From contig NZ_JANUGV010000003.1 in NCBI RefSeq assembly GCF_024753215.1, positions 186,001-250,000 of the forward strand: a stretch of 64,000 nt of DNA, written 5' to 3'. This document shows positions 63,201 through 64,000 of this stretch, in pieces (positions within the stretch are counted from its first letter, which is position 1; every line of letters starts with the position of its first letter). This DNA is from Massilia solisilvae (GTDB lineage Bacteria > Pseudomonadota > Gammaproteobacteria > Burkholderiales > Burkholderiaceae_D). The notes under the pieces are model-generated. The model made no database searches, was not told the origin of the DNA, and was given only the letters and a program-made list of their open reading frames with translations. The position numbers were made by a program, and so were the translations under genes.

Positions 63201-64000
63201 CAACGGCGCCACCTGGACCGACGTCACGGCCAAGGTCTCGGGCACCACGCTGGCCTGGGACGGCGCAACGCTCACCGGCGACACCATCAAGCTGAAGGTC
63301 GTCGATGCGGCCGGCAACGACGGCGCGGTGGCCAGCCATTTCTACGTGCTGGACAGCGCTGCGCCGGCCAATACCGGCGCGAGCGTCAGCTTCTCCAGCG
63401 ACACCGGCGCTTCCGCTACCGACCTGGTGACCCGCACCGCGGCGCAGACCATCAGCGGCACTCTCACCGCCGCGCTGGCCAGCGCCGAAGGCCTGAATGA
63501 CGCCGTGTATGTGTCGCTCGACGATGGTGTCACCTGGACGATGGCCAACGCCTTGCCGGGCCAGACCACCTGGTCGCTGCCGGGGCAGACCCTCACGGGC
63601 AACGGCGTCATCAAGGTCAAGGTGAGCGACATGGCCGGCAACGACGGCCCGGTCTATTCGCAATCCTATGTGCTCGACGCGGCTGCGCCGGCGGTCGCGA
63701 TCGGCGGCCTGGCGCCGTCGTCCGACACTGGCATCTCCGGCACCGACAGGCTGACCAGGCTGGCCACCCCGACCTTCAATGGCACCGCGGAAGCGGGCGC
63801 ACTGGTCAAGCTGTTCGATACGGATGGAACCACGCTGCTGGGCAGCGCGACCGCGGACGGCGCGGGCAGCTGGACGATCACCGCGTCGGCGATGGCGGGC
63901 GGTAGCCACGATGTCAGCGCGACCGCGACCGACACCGCAGGCAACACCGGGGACGCGCCCGCGCGCCTGCACATTGACATCGACTTGACGGCGCCGACGG
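57208..64000 (+). CDS. Giant DUF4347/Ig-like repeat surface protein (5' part; runs off the window)
   Basis: An open frame of more than 2264 codons. No Sec signal peptide, as is usual for type I secreted giant adhesins. Residues about 34-190 are DUF4347: VVFIDTAVADYLSLEAAV, AIHILSHGTAGTLRIG with H90, and LLLYGCDVGAGADGQQLVAA with C135. After about 200 residues of beta-rich sequence come two related Ig-like modules (58361-58950; GTWSDFDGDTLTYSYQWYRA and SWIDVDGDSLTYSYQWFRAD), a SwmB-like module (LTITVGMSSAVTVDTSGGTP), then at least fourteen tandem repeats of about 104 residues (59326-63690) and a different Big-type module. The acidic DTGxSxxDxVT and AGNDG motifs suggest calcium binding. Likely role: adhesion or biofilm. 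The C-terminal secretion signal lies outside the window. Confidence 0.88.
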   Translation, partial: MNRTLIDAATGTPNAAVEDGAAFASATTSNVARKEVVFIDTAVADYLSLEAAVRPGVEVVRIDGGQDGLAQLATWAQTHSGYDAIHILSHGTAGTLRIGTDEVNTANVASAPVRDQFAALGQALNAGGDLLLYGCDVGAGADGQQLVAAIATATHADVAASTDTTGAASMGGNWSLEFSSGQIDSASVVDVSHQDAYAGVLTLPANGYTTFSNITAPISYGQLASGIPGTLSVSDIAGSGWNLNTYTASSSIVFTVKGVYNNGQAFVRVQGSNISYVDWTLNDSTYTFDLQSFDLAPTSIGCTFTIQAIDSSNNLIAGSAFSISASGTSATAPTFAPAEVPAYLTPLYNDIHGFRITLQDAGSYSPMFDNILINDLKQSNSPPTSVSAPSISGTTTLGSLLGASTGTWSDFDGDTLTYSYQWYRAVDSSGTSAAMITGAANSTYMLDAADAHKYVKVAVTANDGQGHAVTSASGWTAVTDSVPVNTARPTITGTVAVGSAVGAASGSWIDVDGDSLTYSYQWFRADDSSGTNAALITGANTASYTPSLSDKDKYLSVKVTANDGNGSLTQTGSTWSLVTEIPTVTNVTSSDANVAYKAGSTLTITVGMSSAVTVDTSGGTPKLALSSGGTANYSGGSGTSTLSFSYVVGANENSSDLDYSSTAALSLNGATIRNAANVDANTTLAVPGTAGSLGANKAIVIDTTPPAASATAIYFSADSGASANDLVTNVASQTIMGMLSAPLAAGETIMASLNNGATWINANGIVGSTTFMFFGTLFGSDTLKVKLVDAVGNEGSVYSTSYVLDTVAPANTIGAIALSSDTGISSTDFITKSTSPTITATLSAPVAGTDIVYGSVNGGLTWTNITNRVSGTSIIWSGATLGNGTDSIKFKVTDLAGNDGTVSTQSYTLDTVAPTISISTAGFSSDTGVSPVDFVTSSALQTISGTLSANIAAGETVWVSLDNGSTWSAATSAGNVWNLAGVVLAGSGTLKVKVSDVAGNDGPVYAQAYVLDTVAPTVTFSNLQLSADTGSSSTDFITNAAAQTITATLSAALAAGETLYGSIDGGATWTNITAKVSGTTLAWNGVTLAAGSGTLKLFVADSAGNQGAGTARAYTLDTTAPALTFGNVHISADTGVSSSDLITNTASQTITATLSGALAGGDIVYGSTDGGATWTDVTAKVSGTALAWDGALLSGASSIKLKVSDAAGNDGAVASQSYVLDTTAPAKTGASVSFSSDTGTSATDLVTRTAAQTITGTLTAALVSGEAVYVSLDNGATWTTASAVPGQATWSLTGQTLAGSGTIKVKVGDTAGNDGAVFSRAYVLDTTAPAITAGNIALSADTGSSSTDFVTNTAGQTIGATLSAALAAGDVAYGSLDGGATWTDITAKVSGTTLAWNGVTLVGSNTIKLKVSDLAGNDGAVASQAYTLDMIAPALTFGNVHISADTGVMSTDFITNTASQTITATLSGGLAAGDIVYGSTDGGATWTDVTAKVSGTTLTWDGATLTGSSIKLKVSDAAGNDGTVTAQSYVLDTTAPTRTGASVSFSSDTGASATDLVTGAAAQNITGTLSAALASGEAVYVSLDDGATWAMANASAGQATWSLPGQTLSGSSTIKVKVGDTAGNDGPVYSHTYVLDTAAPAITVANIALSADTGSSASDFVTNTASQTISAILSGALGAGEVLYGSLDGGATWTDITAKVAGTTIAWDGVTLAGSNTIKLKVSDLAGNDGAVVSQAWTVDTTAPVVTFSGLRLSADTGGSGADFVTSAASQTISATLSAALAAGDTVYGSLDGGATWTDVTSRVSGTTLAWDGALLAGASTIKLKVSDAAGNDGPVYAQAYVLDTTAPAAAATSAAFSNDTGTSGTDLVTKSAAQTISGTLSASVAAGETVYVSLDAGATWTAASASGSTWSLAGQTLTASGTLKVKVSDIAGNDSAVYSHAYTLDTTAPATTFSNLALSADTGASASDFVTSTAVQTITATLSGSLALGDIVYGSTDNGATWTDVTAKVSGTTLAWDGATLTGDTIKLKVVDAAGNDGAVASHFYVLDSAAPANTGASVSFSSDTGASATDLVTRTAAQTISGTLTAALASAEGLNDAVYVSLDDGVTWTMANALPGQTTWSLPGQTLTGNGVIKVKVSDMAGNDGPVYSQSYVLDAAAPAVAIGGLAPSSDTGISGTDRLTRLATPTFNGTAEAGALVKLFDTDGTTLLGSATADGAGSWTITASAMAGGSHDVSATATDTAGNTGDAPARLHIDIDLTAPT
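59326..63690 (+). repeat. Tandem protein-coding repeats, 14 units of about 104 codons
   Basis: Units start at 59326, 59635, 59950, 60256, 60571, 60883, 61195, 61507, 61816, 62128, 62440, 62752, 63058 and 63367. Each begins after ...LDTTAP and holds SSDTG-x5-DxVT, an xYGS/YVSxD turn, GATWT and AGNDG. Units 5-7 (60571-61506) and 8-10 (61507-62439) form a three-unit higher-order repeat of about 935 bp; units 13-14 resemble its first two. Confidence 0.92.

Noticed and set aside
59326..63690. Regular repeats considered as a CRISPR array or DNA satellite
   Set aside because: Period is about 312 bp, in frame, with protein-level conservation and no short identical direct repeats with unique spacers.
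60928..63972. A 1014-codon open frame on the minus strand opposite the giant repeat protein
   Set aside because: It is Arg/Gly/Val-rich shadow sequence that repeats only because the sense strand repeats; the plus-strand frame has coherent Ig-like repeats from the ATG at 57208.

Overview
The window is a high-GC chromosomal segment from a betaproteobacterium, most likely an Oxalobacteraceae member of the Massilia/Telluria/Duganella group. This is inferred from the conserved Burkholderiales gene orders nadK-recN-hemH-grpE-dnaK-dnaJ and purM-perM-hda-HAD-pcnB-folK, from the many chemoreceptors and two-component proteins, and from secreted DUF4214 and DUF4347 proteins. No rRNA, tRNA, prophage, IS element or CRISPR array was seen.

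Layout. 1-8.7 kb: the truncated start of recQ, uppP, two small Cys-cluster proteins, a five-gene signalling cluster on the minus strand (sensor kinase, small HTH protein, Hpt, receiver, HTH-receiver fusion), then tetR, pcm, a rhodanese and tolC on the plus strand. 8.8-15 kb: a Spy/CpxP-like gene with its response regulator and kinase, gloA, an overlapping osmC/sugar dehydrogenase/small-protein operon, and a DUF3667 membrane protein. 15-23.2 kb: housekeeping and stress core (nadK-recN behind a LexA box, hemH, then grpE, dnaK and dnaJ with two sigma-32 type promoters). 23.4-31.5 kb: beta-carbonic anhydrase with an overlapping MazG-like hydrolase, three methyl-accepting chemotaxis proteins in a row, and gabD.

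31.7-47.2 kb is the accessory part: an S41 peptidase; a subtilisin-like protease carrying an N-terminal domain that resembles the beta domain of the von Hippel-Lindau protein and preceded by a perfect 13-bp hairpin ending one base before its ATG; and a polyamine catabolism region (puuD, two puuA-type ligases, a class III aminotransferase, a sodium:solute symporter, puuC) that also holds a secreted ankyrin protein and an unrecognised 624-residue protein. 47.3-56.8 kb returns to core functions: a REC-REC-kinase hybrid, thpR, panB, csaA, a DUF486 protein, folK-pcnB-HAD-hda, perM and purM. From 57.2 kb to the end runs one open giant protein: DUF4347 at the N terminus, then Ig-like modules and at least fourteen tandem repeats of about 104 residues.

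Two families of dispersed palindromic repeats sit between genes (gtaggg...ccctac elements at 11.6, 17.6, 24.5, 40.6 and 45.7 kb, a degenerate one near 49.0 kb; cgtcgtcc... elements at 23.3 and 47.2 kb). The polyamine genes and gabD together could take putrescine through gamma-glutamyl intermediates and GABA to succinate. The heat-shock genes, the LexA-linked nadK-recN pair, OsmC, GloA and Pcm form a broad stress-protection background.
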